The translations under genes and the position numbers were made by a program. DNA of 64,000 nucleotides. Source: Dichotomocladium elegans. Taxonomy: Eukaryota > Mucoromycota > Mucoromycetes > Mucorales > Lichtheimiaceae. The stretch is from positions 868,001 to 932,000 of the forward strand of contig JAIXMN010000015.1 in assembly GCA_025716815.1 (NCBI GenBank), given 5' to 3'. How positions within the stretch are numbered: position 1 is the first letter of the stretch; each line of letters starts with the position of its first letter. The notes below the pieces were generated by a model. The model was not told the DNA's origin. It ran no database searches and worked only from the letters and a program-made list of their open reading frames with translations. Shown one piece after another: positions 1 through 12,600 of the stretch.

Positions 1-753
1 GGTTAGCGTTCGATACACCGGTAGGCTCTGTCAGGCTCAGAGGCCACCAGTAAACTGGCTTCCGGTATTCATTGTCGTATCCCAATCTGGATGACCGACA
101 GCCGCTTTCGCCAATGGTTAAGGGTAATTACCTTATCGGATCATCTAACTGTTCACCGACTGATGAGAGCAAAGTGTCATATTGCTGAGCTTATAAGCTA
201 TGTAAATAAACGGCCTCTAAAGATAGAAATTATTCCTTTATGATATTACACGCTACTGCGCAAGACAAAAGCCGACATAATCTATTGCCCTTTATGTATC
301 GAAATGGGGCCCTAATCAAAGAAAAAGCATATTGACCAAAGATTTCGACCAAGGACAGGACTGTGTTGCAGCATGGCATATATGATCGTCCTCTCACGCA
401 GCCGGTGTACGCCGCTCAAGATCAGCTTGATCTTGTCGCGGTCGTACTTTGCTGAAGTGCCTTCACGACTGAAACTGCCACTACATGCATCCTTGCTATT
501 GTATCAACGGGTGGCAAAGTTTTTGACGATGAGCGGCTGGGAGCAAGTCCGAGATTTCCCAGGCATTCAGACGAGCAGATCTTGCCAACTCGTCACGGAC
601 CGACTGAGTATCAAATATCCATTGCTTCGTACTGCTCTGCTTTATTACGCATGGGGAGCAAGCCTTTAAGTTGCTTGTACATCCGCTTCCGCTGAGTAGC
701 TGAGATCGTAGGCAAAGGCGTCTGATTCATTCAAGATCGAGCCTTGCAAATAA

Positions 754-1586
754 TTATTCATTTGCCAGGATTGCGATATCCCATTTCAAATGCTGCAACT
801 TTGTCTTGCACATAATATCTCCATCCATCTGTTGCTGGTTTCCTTTCTTTCCCATCAACCTGCTCGTCTCATATGAATATTTCGTAGATACTCGCACTTT
901 CGGCCTCAATAATATCAGTAATTGGAGAGGCATAAACATCCTTGCTGAGAAGCTCACCGAGACGAACGGAGTGCTCTCTTTCCTTCTCCGTTATCGGTCG
1001 CGTAGAAACCAGACCAGCAAGAAATGTTGTGTGCCTCCTCAAGTTTGCAATAGTGTCTTTGGAGATACGCATCCTTGCAGTGACAACATTGTCAAGTGCT
1101 TGCCTCAATCCAATCTTGTGTATATTGCCATATGGATGGCAACGGATCTTTCCCAAGGACTTGGAGCGGCATCAAGAGTCTGGAACTCAGAGGGTCGTAT
1201 CTGGTAGTAACATAGTATAGAATAAGCTGCTTGAAGTCAACACCACGTTTGACGTGAGGTGTGCTACTGACCCACCACCATTGTATTTTATGCTGACATT
1301 CGTGTCCAATTCTATAAAGATTCAGCCGGAAGAGAAAGTGAGTCATCCATGACTTTTGGTTGTGTTGATAGAGATAACCACAACCAGACACTGGTAAACC
1401 GCTGTAACAGCAAATAAGCACAAGCCCCTTTACCTGGTTCGCTCGATTTACTGCCATACCCGACGAAGGTGGGAATGCTCCACAACACATGTCATCAGTG
1501 GTGATCCCCGTCGGCATCAGTCCGATTTCGCTTGTGACTAAGGTTCTTCTTTGCCTCAGTGGTCTTGAGCACAATGATACAGGCAT
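754..1586 (-). other. Possible decayed coding stretch, family unknown
   Basis: Two overlapping minus-strand frames (about 1586-1092 and 1156-869) look protein-like. The second has a charged helical composition with Lys/Arg/Glu-rich segments and runs without stops for 95 codons. The frames overlap by shifting, as expected for a frameshifted or spliced gene. I do not recognise the product. It could be a relic of a mobile element, a fragment of a host gene, or chance. No start, stop or splice site could be fixed. Confidence 0.2.
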
Positions 1587-4565
1587 TCCCGTCTGTCAGC
1601 ATTACTCCTAAAAGTTTTCTGTATGTCTGTCATTGACTATGTTCGACTTGAGATGAAATAAACGGGAGTTCGCTGAAATCGAGGATGTTGCTGCGCAGTG
1701 TCTTCATCAGTCGGCGCGCGGGCGTCAGGATTCTCTCTCACAGGCTATGGCGGAACTCGCGTTCATCGTTGCTAACCCGCAATACAGTTGCTTCACATTA
1801 ACCTTGCAGGCTGTCATGACGTCAGTGCTGACATAAGCCGCCATCTGGAACACGGTTGGGGGATGTTGCTCAGGCTCAATGTTGGCGGTCATCGGGGGCG
1901 TATCCGTATGAGCATCCTCAATGGTCTTGGTCAACGGCTTGGCATTAGTGTGCATGGTCTTCCTCCCGGGAAACTTTGATGCAAGACTATATGATCGAGG
2001 AGCTCGCCAGGAGTCGAAGCCATGGCCGTGCACGAGGATACGGTGCGACAGTTTGTATGGGTGCATGGTACATACATACCGAAGATCATCGATGTTGTCA
2101 TGTCCACCTGATTTCAAAACATTTGCGTATAGTGCGGATTTCCCAAAACGGAGGAAACGGCACTGAAAGTCAAAATACGGCGACGACTCTGCAAGCGTCG
2201 ATGGTATTTGTTCTGTAACACACCTAATTGCCTCTCATTTATAACTTGGCGATTATCCTTACCTCTCCAATGACCAGGTCAATACATTCATATTTCGTAA
2301 GCACTGTTATGAGTGTATTGCAGCGTATTAACAAAATGATCGGTCGGGATACATTTTTCTGTCCCGAAACCCCGATCCGGAATGCTAAGCTACCCCACAT
2401 TAATTCCCAAACAGTATGCACCATACTCTCAAATGCTAGTTTGCCAAAGCGTTGGCGGAAAAAGACCGGGCAAGTTCGACAAGAACCGGAAAGTCCATGT
2501 TTACAACAAATATAACGCTATGTAACCGAAAGGGAAAGCGAGCGAGGCAGTGGGGAGAGACAAAGTGTGTAGAAGGGGATTCCGGTCTTCAAGTAAGAGC
2601 AGCTCATGATCATGCTCTTTGGAATAAAAATTAACAGAAATGCTGCTGCGGAAAGCTTCACATCCTTTTCCCGATTCCCAACGCTGCCAACATTGGCGCC
2701 ATCGCACCTTTACTTTTTCTCATGGTATGTCTTCTTTATCCCTCTTGACGAAGTGCCGGTGTAGTCTCCGGCATTGGCAAGCAACCCAACGGCTGTTGGA
2801 AAGACAATCAACAGCAAGAAGGGATAGTTGGTGTTGCGTCATACAATGATTTACCACCAGAAATCGATGTTAAGAAGATAAGTCCAACGAACATACCCGA
2901 ATGAAACGCGTGATCATGTTTTAAACAATTTTCATCTAGGAAACAGAGCAAGCACACATGAAAAAGCCATTTCGTGGCGCAACCTCAGCGGCGAAGACGG
3001 ATTGACAACGGACAATGTCCAGGGAACAGTTGCCGTCCGCAGCATCATCTTGGTTGTTGCTTCCGTCTCTTGGGCGGTGGATGAATAAGCTATCCATTTT
3101 GGTACGTCCTTTCTTGCATGCCTCCTCTCGTTTCACTATACTTCAATATTGAAGCAAGTGGGATGGGTACATCGGTCAGGCTAGATAGATAGGCTGATGC
3201 TTTGATTAATTTGTAGTGGTTCTGATCTATCTGGGGTGGAGGAACAGCGTATCTCACTCTGTTATTTCTTGGCATAGAAGCTCATTGGTTCCTCTTTGAT
3301 ATCCCGCGGCCACTTGTGCTATCTCAGATTACCCTTTTTTGTCCTTTCTGGCCTTTTTACATTTCTTTCCCTACCCTCCTGGCAAAGGTAAAGGAAACAA
3401 GGTAGATGCGCAACTTTTTCTTCGCTAACTGCTCTATTGCCTGCTCATTATAGTTTGGCCATAGAATGGTGCACGCTCAATGATTTTCTTACTGTGCTGT
3501 CTATGACAGCAAAGATCAGTAGAAATGAGAGCACTTGAGATGCGTACATGACATCCTATTTAAGGTATTTTGATTAAGGAAGAAAGACTTCAAATGTATC
3601 AAGTGGTCTGATTGCTTTATAGTGTATAGTCAAGCTCCCCCTAAAGAGCCTCTGAACTTGCAGCGCGGTCGTCTATCTCCTACAGTGTGTTATCCAAGTG
3701 ACAACGGAGAGAGAAGCCTAGTGAACTAACCACTTTATCTTAGAAACAAAAAAACGGAATTGAATGCTTTCTTTGGTTGTACCACCGACAGTTCAGAGCA
3801 ATGCAAGCCTGACGACAAACGGGAGAGAGATGTTCTCTCGCTGCTTGCATCAATTCCTTTCCAGGTATGGTTGCTGCATGATCGTTGCACTGCGATCAGA
3901 TATCTAACCATACTTCCAAATCTACGGCTCTGTCCATTCTTGGGTTGCCGTTCTATCTCACCGTGATGCTTTGCCTCTCGCTGAAGCGTAAGGCTCCTTT
4001 AGTGCTTTGACCCATGCCAGTTGCTATGGGTGACAGAGACTTGCATTTGCAAGCAGAAACCTCCTACAAAAGTAAGCTGAATGAAGAAACCCAAGAACGA
4101 CGGTCAATAATCTAACCACTCTTTTAATTTATATCCATGGTATTGTCAAATGAAGATTCCCTCAAGTCCGGTTGCATGCCCACACGACGTATTACAGTGT
4201 GATCCATGGCCGTAGACAGAGGAAGAGAGAGACCTAGCTTCTCTCTAAGCAATGACGACCGCTTCATAATGTAAGTTTCTCTGACTAGTGAAGAAAAGAT
4301 ATCCAGTGATCTAACAACCTGTTCAACATTCAATAGACAATGGACACTCATCGCAGTACCGGTGCATGTCCCGCGACGTAAGGGTGTCACAACGTAGCTT
4401 CGAAGCGGGCATATTCGACACTTTCCCAGCGTAGATCTTTTAGATTTGCGTTGGGAGGTTAGGAATATGCTCTTTTTCGAGGTTGCGTTGGAGATGCAGT
4501 TACGCCGTGGGCTGTGCACGACGACCCAAGACCATCGCCAGGAGAGTTTCTGGGAATAATGTATG

Positions 4566-4611
4566 CAAATCTCCAAACCCATAACTTAAATGTTATGCGT
4601 TTGGAGATTTG
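4566..4611. repeat. 46-bp near-perfect palindrome (hairpin)
   Basis: Arms 4566-4585 and 4592-4611 are complementary over 20 positions with a single C/C mismatch (4579 versus 4598). The outer 13 bp (CAAATCTCCAAAC) and inner 6 bp (CATAAC) pair perfectly. The loop is six AT-rich bases. Nothing coding overlaps it convincingly. Possible roles are a cruciform, a mobile-element end, or a short foldback element. Confidence 0.75.
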
Positions 4612-4880
4612 GATAGATTATTCGTCGACGCTCTGTTGGGGATGATCTTGGGCCGTCGGCTGGGCCGACAACGCCAGCGGGAGATGTTCCTGCAGGATGT
4701 CATATTTTACAAGGTATTGTTTATTTGATGATCACTTAATGGTCCCAGCAAGACACCCGTTCTTTATTAAATGGAAATCGTGGTTTCCCTTGTAGATCGG
4801 TTGAACATGGCAGCCGACGTATACAGTGCGGCCATAACCGAATACCGCGAGAGAGAGGCGTTGACTCTCGCAGCCAGTGC

Positions 4881-5116
4881 ACCATTCGTTTCGAGGTATG
4901 TTCCATGAATAATCCAGAAGACGTCCACGGTACAGTATCTAATGAATGGGCATCTGATAGAGCGACAGATACGGCAATAATCGGGCGACACGGCTTGCAC
5001 CATTGGTTTCGAGGTATGTTACGTGAATAATCCAGAAGACGTCCACAGCACAGTATTTATAGAATGGATATCGGATAGATCGGCAGATACGGCAATAATC
5101 GGACGACACGCCTTGC
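4881..5116. repeat. 118-bp tandem duplication, two diverged copies
   Basis: Copy 1 is 4881-4998 and copy 2 is 4999-5116. Both begin with accatt and share long blocks such as tttcgaggtatgtt and gaataatccagaagacgtcc, and both contain agatacggcaataatcg. They differ by scattered substitutions without a net length change. On the minus strand the copies encode similar peptides with a shared Tyr-Cys-Arg-Ile-Cys-Arg string. That may mean a repeat inside a former coding sequence or may only reflect the duplication. Confidence 0.8.
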
Positions 5117-6643
5117 ACCGCACACTTTACCACCATCTTATCTATCTCCAGCCTCCCTTGTACTTCTATATCATCTCCTAGACCTATATGACTACACCAT
5201 TTCTCCTATGGCTTGAATGATCTCCCACATATATCTGTACTTGACCACATCGCTCTTATTAAGACTGCCATATTAAACGTCAACGAGGCATCCTGAGTCT
5301 CGCGTATTGAAATTTTATCCTTTTTTTTCGAGTTGCCCACGCGCAAACAAGTTGTCCTCGCAAAATCTCTGTGATCAGGAAGATCCACTAGGTATGTTCC
5401 GATTGGGGGACGTCCTAGAAGAAATTTCCCATCATTAATGCATGCGAAATGGTTGTAAGAATTCAATCGCATGCGTAGTGTAACTGGTCTCTCTTCCTTC
5501 TGAGGGATCTTCATTCCTAATACCACCTTTATTCGTCCTATGGCATGTCTTTTATCTTAAAGTTGAAGGAATAGGTACTTTATAAGGTTGGGAAAAAGAG
5601 CGGCCAGCTGAAATTTATTTTGCCTTGTGCAAATAGCTGGTGTGGTTTGGAAGATTTTTCTTTTCGCAGTAGAATGTGCCAACTCTCGGTTGTCATTTGA
5701 CCCGAAGCAGAAAGTGTCTATCGGATAGTGTTGTGCGGCCCGGCAGAAAATTCTGGCCCATGGTCTTGTGCTTCTTGTTACCCATCTCTGATATTTTATA
5801 ATCAGGTACATGGTGGATTTACGCGTACATCGATGCTCTCACGAAAGGACAAGTGCGAATGGCGCATTGTTGAAATCACCAAGCTTCTGTCACAAATATA
5901 CGACCAAGGAGCGCCGATCTATTTTGGAGCATTTATAAACTCAATTTCATGACTCTTGGCCTAAACTGCGAAACTTTGAACCCTGGTAGGTTTACTAATA
6001 CTTTGTTAAAGAGAATTCTAGAAAAGTAGTTCCATTCCTTACACCTCAAAGAACATATCTACTTTGTTGAAAATAATAAAAAAGTCTCTTTTGATCCCAA
6101 AATTATTAACTATTATAAATGAAATGCACCATATCAACATTTTAACTGTCCACCATCCAGGGAAACCGCCTGCATGATTATCCACACCCGTCCTCCAGAG
6201 CGATCGTTTTGATAAGCATTTATTACAGTATAAATAGGCCCTTTATCGACTCTTCTTAATAAACCAACCCTTTTTGGGTCCCACGGAATCGTATTCTGTC
6301 TCTTTTTTATTGTTTAAATCCCTTGATTCCACAACAACATCCCAATGCATCTTATCCAAAAAGCACCGTGTATAATATGTAATGGCAAAAAATAAACCTC
6401 GTAGCGGTTCATGTTAGAATCCCTCTCTCATAGTGGTGGTCAGAGGAAACCGAGCGGACTATTATAGCTTTGAATCCCAAGTAGGATCTCTCGGCTTGCA
6501 TTCCTAGCAGGCGACATATGTCCTGTGATATCTTCACAAATAACCACTGTCATCACACACCATCAGCAGACGACTTTGAAGAAATAAAAAAGTACATATA
6601 GCATGTATATTTGTTCATGAAATATTTATCAAAATGCATATCC

Positions 6644-9600
6644 TTAGTTGTCTTCTTCCGAGTCGTCGTCGTCGTTGTCATCGTCTGAGCCGTCCATATT
6701 ATCTACCTTTGCATCGTTTTGGTACTGTGGCGCTTTGGCAGAATTCGGGTGGAGCCAGTGTTGATATTTTTTGGCATGGATATGATCGTTTTTCGTGCGA
6801 CAGTCTGATCCATACCGACATATTGGTCTCTCTTGGACATCGCCTGCAGGACAAGCGGTACAAGATGAGTTATACAGATATATTAAGGCACAACAGGGAT
6901 TGTATTAAGCTTACTAGGGAGTGCGGAAGATGCTTCTTCGATAAGTATGGAGGTAGCTATGGTGTCCACGCATTCCTTGCATACTTCGCTGGATTTGTTT
7001 AATGGCAGAGGCGGGGATGCAATCGTTTCTATTTAAAGATGAATCAGACACTCGCAGCAGATCGATTGCTTCCGTTTGATTTGAGGACGTAACATACTGT
7101 AATGCTCAGATTTCAGGTAGGCGTCGAGTTTGGCATCAAAAAGATGCTGAAGGTCCACATCATGGCGTGAAACATAAAAACTGAGCATCTTAGCTTCGAA
7201 TGCACCTAGATTGTAGCACACGGGTTCCTTTCCAATTTTCTGACCCGCCAGAGGCCGCATTTCTTCGGATGTCATTTTTTGGCATAAAGTGCAGCATTCC
7301 CTGTCCCGGATCACCGCCACGTAGCGGATTTTGACACGTGACTCATCATAGACAACGTATTCGTTATAGGAAAGCCTAGGCTGCTCTATGTAGTCCAGGC
7401 CCGTGAAATCATAGGTGACTGTCGGTCCCATCGGTATTTCGACACCATCCTTGTCGAATAACGCGTTCTGTTTGCTGGGCCCTTCTCTTCCCCTGGCTTT
7501 CACGGAATGGTATGTGGAGTTGGCGAATTTTGTGGCATTATAATACCCCATCTCGCAAATGTTCCCGAGCGCGACGTCGCAAAGCAATATCATAGCATAG
7601 CCGGGACAGTTTGCATCACCCGCATTGCGAGTGGAGTAATTGATCGATTTCGTGAAGGTGTCGGCAAAATAGATACCTTGCCCGAACATCGATCCCTGGA
7701 AGGGAGGGAGTGAAAATGCGATGAGGTTCCAATATACCAAATTGTGGAGGAGCCGAACATTGGAATCTCGGACTTACTGTTTGCTGAAGGGATGTGGAAG
7801 GCGTCACGCGGAGACCTTGCTTCATGATACCAAGAAAATTGTGGATGTGCGATCCATGCCATAGCAGCATACGGTTCGTCTTTGGGGAAGGGATCGACGC
7901 AAAGCGCTCAGCCTCACCAGAACGATCGACGCTAAACAGATGCGCAATCTCATATTTTCCTTGCCGGACGGTGCTATTCATGTATGCATCAACCATGCGA
8001 TACTCTACCGAATCGGCCGAGATCACGCCAAGCCGACAATGGAGTGCGCGATAACAATAATCAAGTGGATGCACCTCTTGCACTCGGCGCTTGGCTGCGA
8101 GGATAACATTTGATGCGAAGCTGAAGTACCCGATATTGTGCAATCGAGCATATTCGGCAGAGATTTTTGCAGAGAGAATAAGAGGCTGGATACCTCTTTT
8201 GAGATTGACCGGAGGGAAAAGCTTGAAATATTCATTGCTAAGCTGGATAAGTTCATGGGTTATCTCTGCAATAAAAAGATTACTTGATGAGCTATGGCTA
8301 CTGTTCTGGAGAAAGCGAACCCATGCATACCCTTCTTCTTGGCTCGAACTTCCTTGGAGTATATCTGCTGATGGAGCTGTAGCCAAATCTCTGCCGATTT
8401 CTTGATTTTCTTCATAATACGATATCCTTCATCAATTAAACGTTGTGGAATATGGCCAACAGGGATGTCTAGTTGAAGATTCTTGTATGCGTTCTGTAAA
8501 GCTTCCAAGTTACAGAATAAGTGCATGGCATTGCTGAGCGATGGGTGGAGTTCCGATTTTGCAGAGGCAGAAAAGAAGCTGAATTCCTTAAGGATCTCTT
8601 GCTTTCTCTTCGGCAGTGCACGGATCAGTTCGTAACGACCCGGTTTGGTCACAAACTTGGTTCCCCAGATGTTGCCCGTCTTTGAGCGAAAGATGGAACA
8701 GAACTCGGCTACAGCTTCATCCTTGATCAGATAAGGTGTCTTTTGATGCATGCCGTCTTCGCCAAAAGCACCCCATCGTGTCCAGAGCACATAGACATCA
8801 AGGACAGTGTTGTAGATAATAGAGAGCTTGTAAAATCTAAAGATAATGCGGTCGTTGGTCGACTGTTAAGCGAATATAGGTGGGAACTTACAGAGCAGTC
8901 CCATAAGGCCCGTTGCCAACATCAATCTTTTGGATCATGATATCGTATGGTCGATCATCGTCATCCATCAGGAGAACACCGATCTTTTCAAGTTTTGAGA
9001 GAGGATCTACGCCGTTGCTCTTGCCCTTTTTCTCTTGAGCGTCCTTAAGCTTGGTATCGCTCTCCATGCGTTTCTTAGCAGCGGCCTCCTTCTCCAAGTT
9101 CTCCCGCTCTTCATCTGCATCCATTTCGACGGCTTGCATTGAAATAAAATCATCATCGGTATCCATGGGGTTAACTGATTCATTTTCAATCATCGGGATA
9201 TCGACAGGAACAGGAGCTCCATACTTGACGAGAACGTTAGAAAGGTTTTCTCTTTGCCTCATTCTGGCGTAGTCTAAAGCTCGATTTCCTAGTAACAGTA
9301 GAATTAGCTACAATGGATAAGCATAGAATAAACAAAGTATGACATACCTTCACTATCGACTAGCTCGACAATCGCCCCAAAATCCTCGCCCATCGCAGAC
9401 GCAATGAATTCAAGCATCTCTTGATTCTCGTGTGAATACTCTGACAGAAGAAACATTATCGCTGTGCGTTGTTTGGAATCAACAGCAAACCAGTTGATAG
9501 GATATAGCGAATGAGTGCAGATTTCCCGAAGGATGCCAAGGTCGTTATGAGCAATGGCGTGGAAAACGGCATTTTGTGGCTCCTTGGAATATAAGCCAGC

Positions 9601-12600
9601 GATTGAACATCGATCGGCGCTCTCCCCGGAGCTTTCAACGTTTGGGTCCGCACCAAGTCTCAACAGGTGCTATATTATCAATGCACATTAGTCTCGAAGA
9701 AGCAAACCACATGCACACTTCTCCAATGAACCTTACCGAGACATAGTCACTCGAGCAGTTTCGAATTGCATACTCGAGCGGTGTCATTCCCGTGTCCGGA
9801 TCAAGTTCATTCACCGTAGGAGCAGTGCTATTGAACATGCGATCAAGGACATCCTTTTGGACCTTGCATTAGCGTTGACTCGTGTCACCGGCCCTCTTAG
9901 CTATCCAGTACCTTTTTGATACAACTTGCAAATAGGTGCTGATAAAAGATCGTCCGTCTCGAATAATCATCAATGAGATTTACATCAACGCTATAGTTGA
10001 GCATCATCTATGATAATGTACTCATGAGCATCCTGAAAGGAGTGAAACTTGTATTTGCATCTTTAACCATTAAGTCATCCCGATCTTGGCAGGCCATGAA
10101 ACACGATCGCCCCTCCCATGGCTTAACCTTTGGGCCGATCACATTGACATTCGCGCCAGCCTCTAAGAGAAGCTATGGATCCCCCCTGAAATCAGCCAAA
10201 CAGTCCTTTTAAGAGTCCCTTTGTATTCTCCTACCTTAAGTGTATCTCCCGCAGCAAAAAGGATCGGATGAACGAGAACAAAGACCTCGTTTCCTTCATG
10301 CTTGGTAGCAACCCAAGAGGGTACATTAGGATCCGCACCGCTTTGCAATAGAGCCTAGTCATGCATATTTTTCAGACTCTGTGTCGCTCGATTGAATCGC
10401 TTGCAAGAGGTATAAATATACCTGGAGGATGAGATTAGAATTTTTGGTACATGCGCTCATCAGCGCAGTGGATCGTCCATATCGGCTATCGTCATCTGTC
10501 GGTGCATGTGCGCTCAAGAGAAGCGTCACCATCTCTGCGTTTCCACTCTCTGTGGCCATTAAAAGTATGGATTCTTTCTTATCCGAGGCGGTGCCTTGCA
10601 TTACATCAGCACCGGCTTCGAGGAGAATCTGGAAACAAAGCAATTTCATAAATTCTGTTGGTGATTCTCACGTTTTTAACTCCCACTGTTTATTTTTACC
10701 TTGACCGTGCTGACATGTCCTGAGTAGACCGCATACCAGAGCTCAGCGATACCGTCCTCATCAAGCTTGTTGATCGTAACACCCATGCGAAGCAGTTGCT
10801 TTAGGAGCGCATCTTGACCATGCTTAGCAGCATAATGAATGGGCGACCGACCGCGAGAATCAGTTTCAGGCACCACGCTGAGATGCAGTGCTTTTTCCAT
10901 AAAGTCGAACAGGTATTCGCTCCAAATTTCTCTATCCGTGCAGCATAGCGTTGGTGAGTACGACGGTATAAAGCATTTTTCTATCCAACACGCCAAATTA
11001 AGCGATTACCTGTCAAACGGAGTGAAGTCGGCAAGGACATGCCAGAGGTTCTGGTTGGTGTCAGCAAGAGATTCCTTCAAGAACGTGTAGTTGGTCTCGT
11101 TCATCAGAATATCAGCCACGTGGAATACGCCTGTCGTTAAGGCATCACGCAAGAGCTCTATGGAGGGACACACTCATGTTAGGATGCTCGCGTCATCTTG
11201 CTGTAAGCAGGCGGGTACTTTACCAAGAATATTTTGATTTCTATCAAGGATCAGGAAGGCCATGTTCAAAAAGCCTTGCGATAAGCTGTACTTGAATGTT
11301 GAGACGGCTTCACCACTAGGGAGTTGCATGACGTTGGACGGAACGACGCCGTTGTTACACAGCATGATCGAGTAATCGACGTGCTTGTAGAGCAATGAAA
11401 GCTGCAAGGGCATGTTCATGTCATTGTCCAGTCTCTCCACGACCACACCGCGGCTGCACAGCATCGATGAGCAAGAAAACGCGCCGGTTGCAGCGGCGTA
11501 ATGCAGTGGAGTCCGCCCAAAGCGATCAGCCTTGTCACATTCGAGGACGGGGTATCGCAAGAGAAAATTGATGATCGCAATAGGATCCGATTTCCGCGCC
11601 AATGGATAGTCAATCTCGCTTTTCATTTCTGCATACGTCTCCAAAAGCGCGAGCTCTTGTGTGCTTAGCAGCCTCAGATCGTCTTCTTCAGAGGAACTGC
11701 TTGCCCTCCTCCTCTGTAGCCGTTTATGTTTAGCAATGACCGCTTCTCGGATCCACTGGTTTGTTGCCATAGACTTGGGATGTCCATACATCGATACGGA
11801 CTTTTCTGCTTCTTTATCCATCTCGGCTGCTTGTTTCCGGCTCTTAACGAGCTTCTTGACATTTTTAAATGTGTCTCTAAGCGTGTTCATATGCGGAATC
11901 ACATCAAAGTCGATAAAGGCAATATGCAGTGGAGTACGGCCTACCGCATAGACAAACACACACACACAGAGAGAGAGAGGTTCGCATGGTCAACCATGTG
12001 GTCATTTTGTCGTCGAATGTGGATGAAAAAAGGGGACTTACCTAGTATATCTGTTGCGTTGATATCCGCCCCTTTCTCAAGCAGCAATCGTTCTACCCGC
12101 ATCGAGGCATTGATCATGGACTTGCTGCATTGGATCGCGCAATGAAGCGGTGTTCGGCCGTATTTGTCTGCAACACCAACATATGCGCCATGCTCAAGTA
12201 GCAGTTTGATAACTGGGTACTTTTTTGTCAAGATAGCGAGATGAAGTGCGGTCGTTCCTTCATCATTCTTGGCGTTCACATAAGCGCCTCTATTGATCAA
12301 CGTCTCCACAACCGGTAAAAAGGCGCCTCGGACAGCTGCGAACAAGGGAGGCTCACGGTTTGGACCAACGGCTTGGTTCGGGTCGGCTTTGCAATTCAAG
12401 AGAACGGACACTGCGTACTCGTCGCCGGCTTTTGAGGCCAGGTACAGCGCACTATAGCCTTTATGGTTACATACATTCATATCCATGTAGCTCTTTGCAT
12501 ATGCAGAAGACAGTGCGTCAAAATAAACGGATGATAAACAGACGTTCTGCTGTGAGCATGCTATCATGGCCATCGTTTCAAGTCCTATATATATATCCTA

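Larger units (their letters stand above)
1..6643. other. Gene-poor stretch with no supported gene
   Basis: No exon chain with a recognisable protein family could be built here. Short coding-like pieces occur on the minus strand, for example about 1-140 (a Trp/Tyr-rich stretch), 2936-3136, 4124-4582 and 5206-5811, but none joins to another through good splice sites or matches a family I know. Composition is patchy, and 6000-6130 and 6250-6400 are AT-rich. I read it as decayed repeats plus intergenic DNA downstream of the PARP gene. A small unrecognised gene cannot be excluded. Confidence 0.5.

Noticed and set aside
4881..5116. CRISPR-like repeat array
   Set aside because: There are only two adjacent 118-bp copies without spacers, in a eukaryotic genome.
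7033..7097. PARP ending at the in-frame stop near 7033
   Set aside because: A strong GTATGT donor at 7097 and in-phase exons at 7028-6915 and 6843-6644 encode coherent sequence with a PBZ finger, so this stop is intronic.
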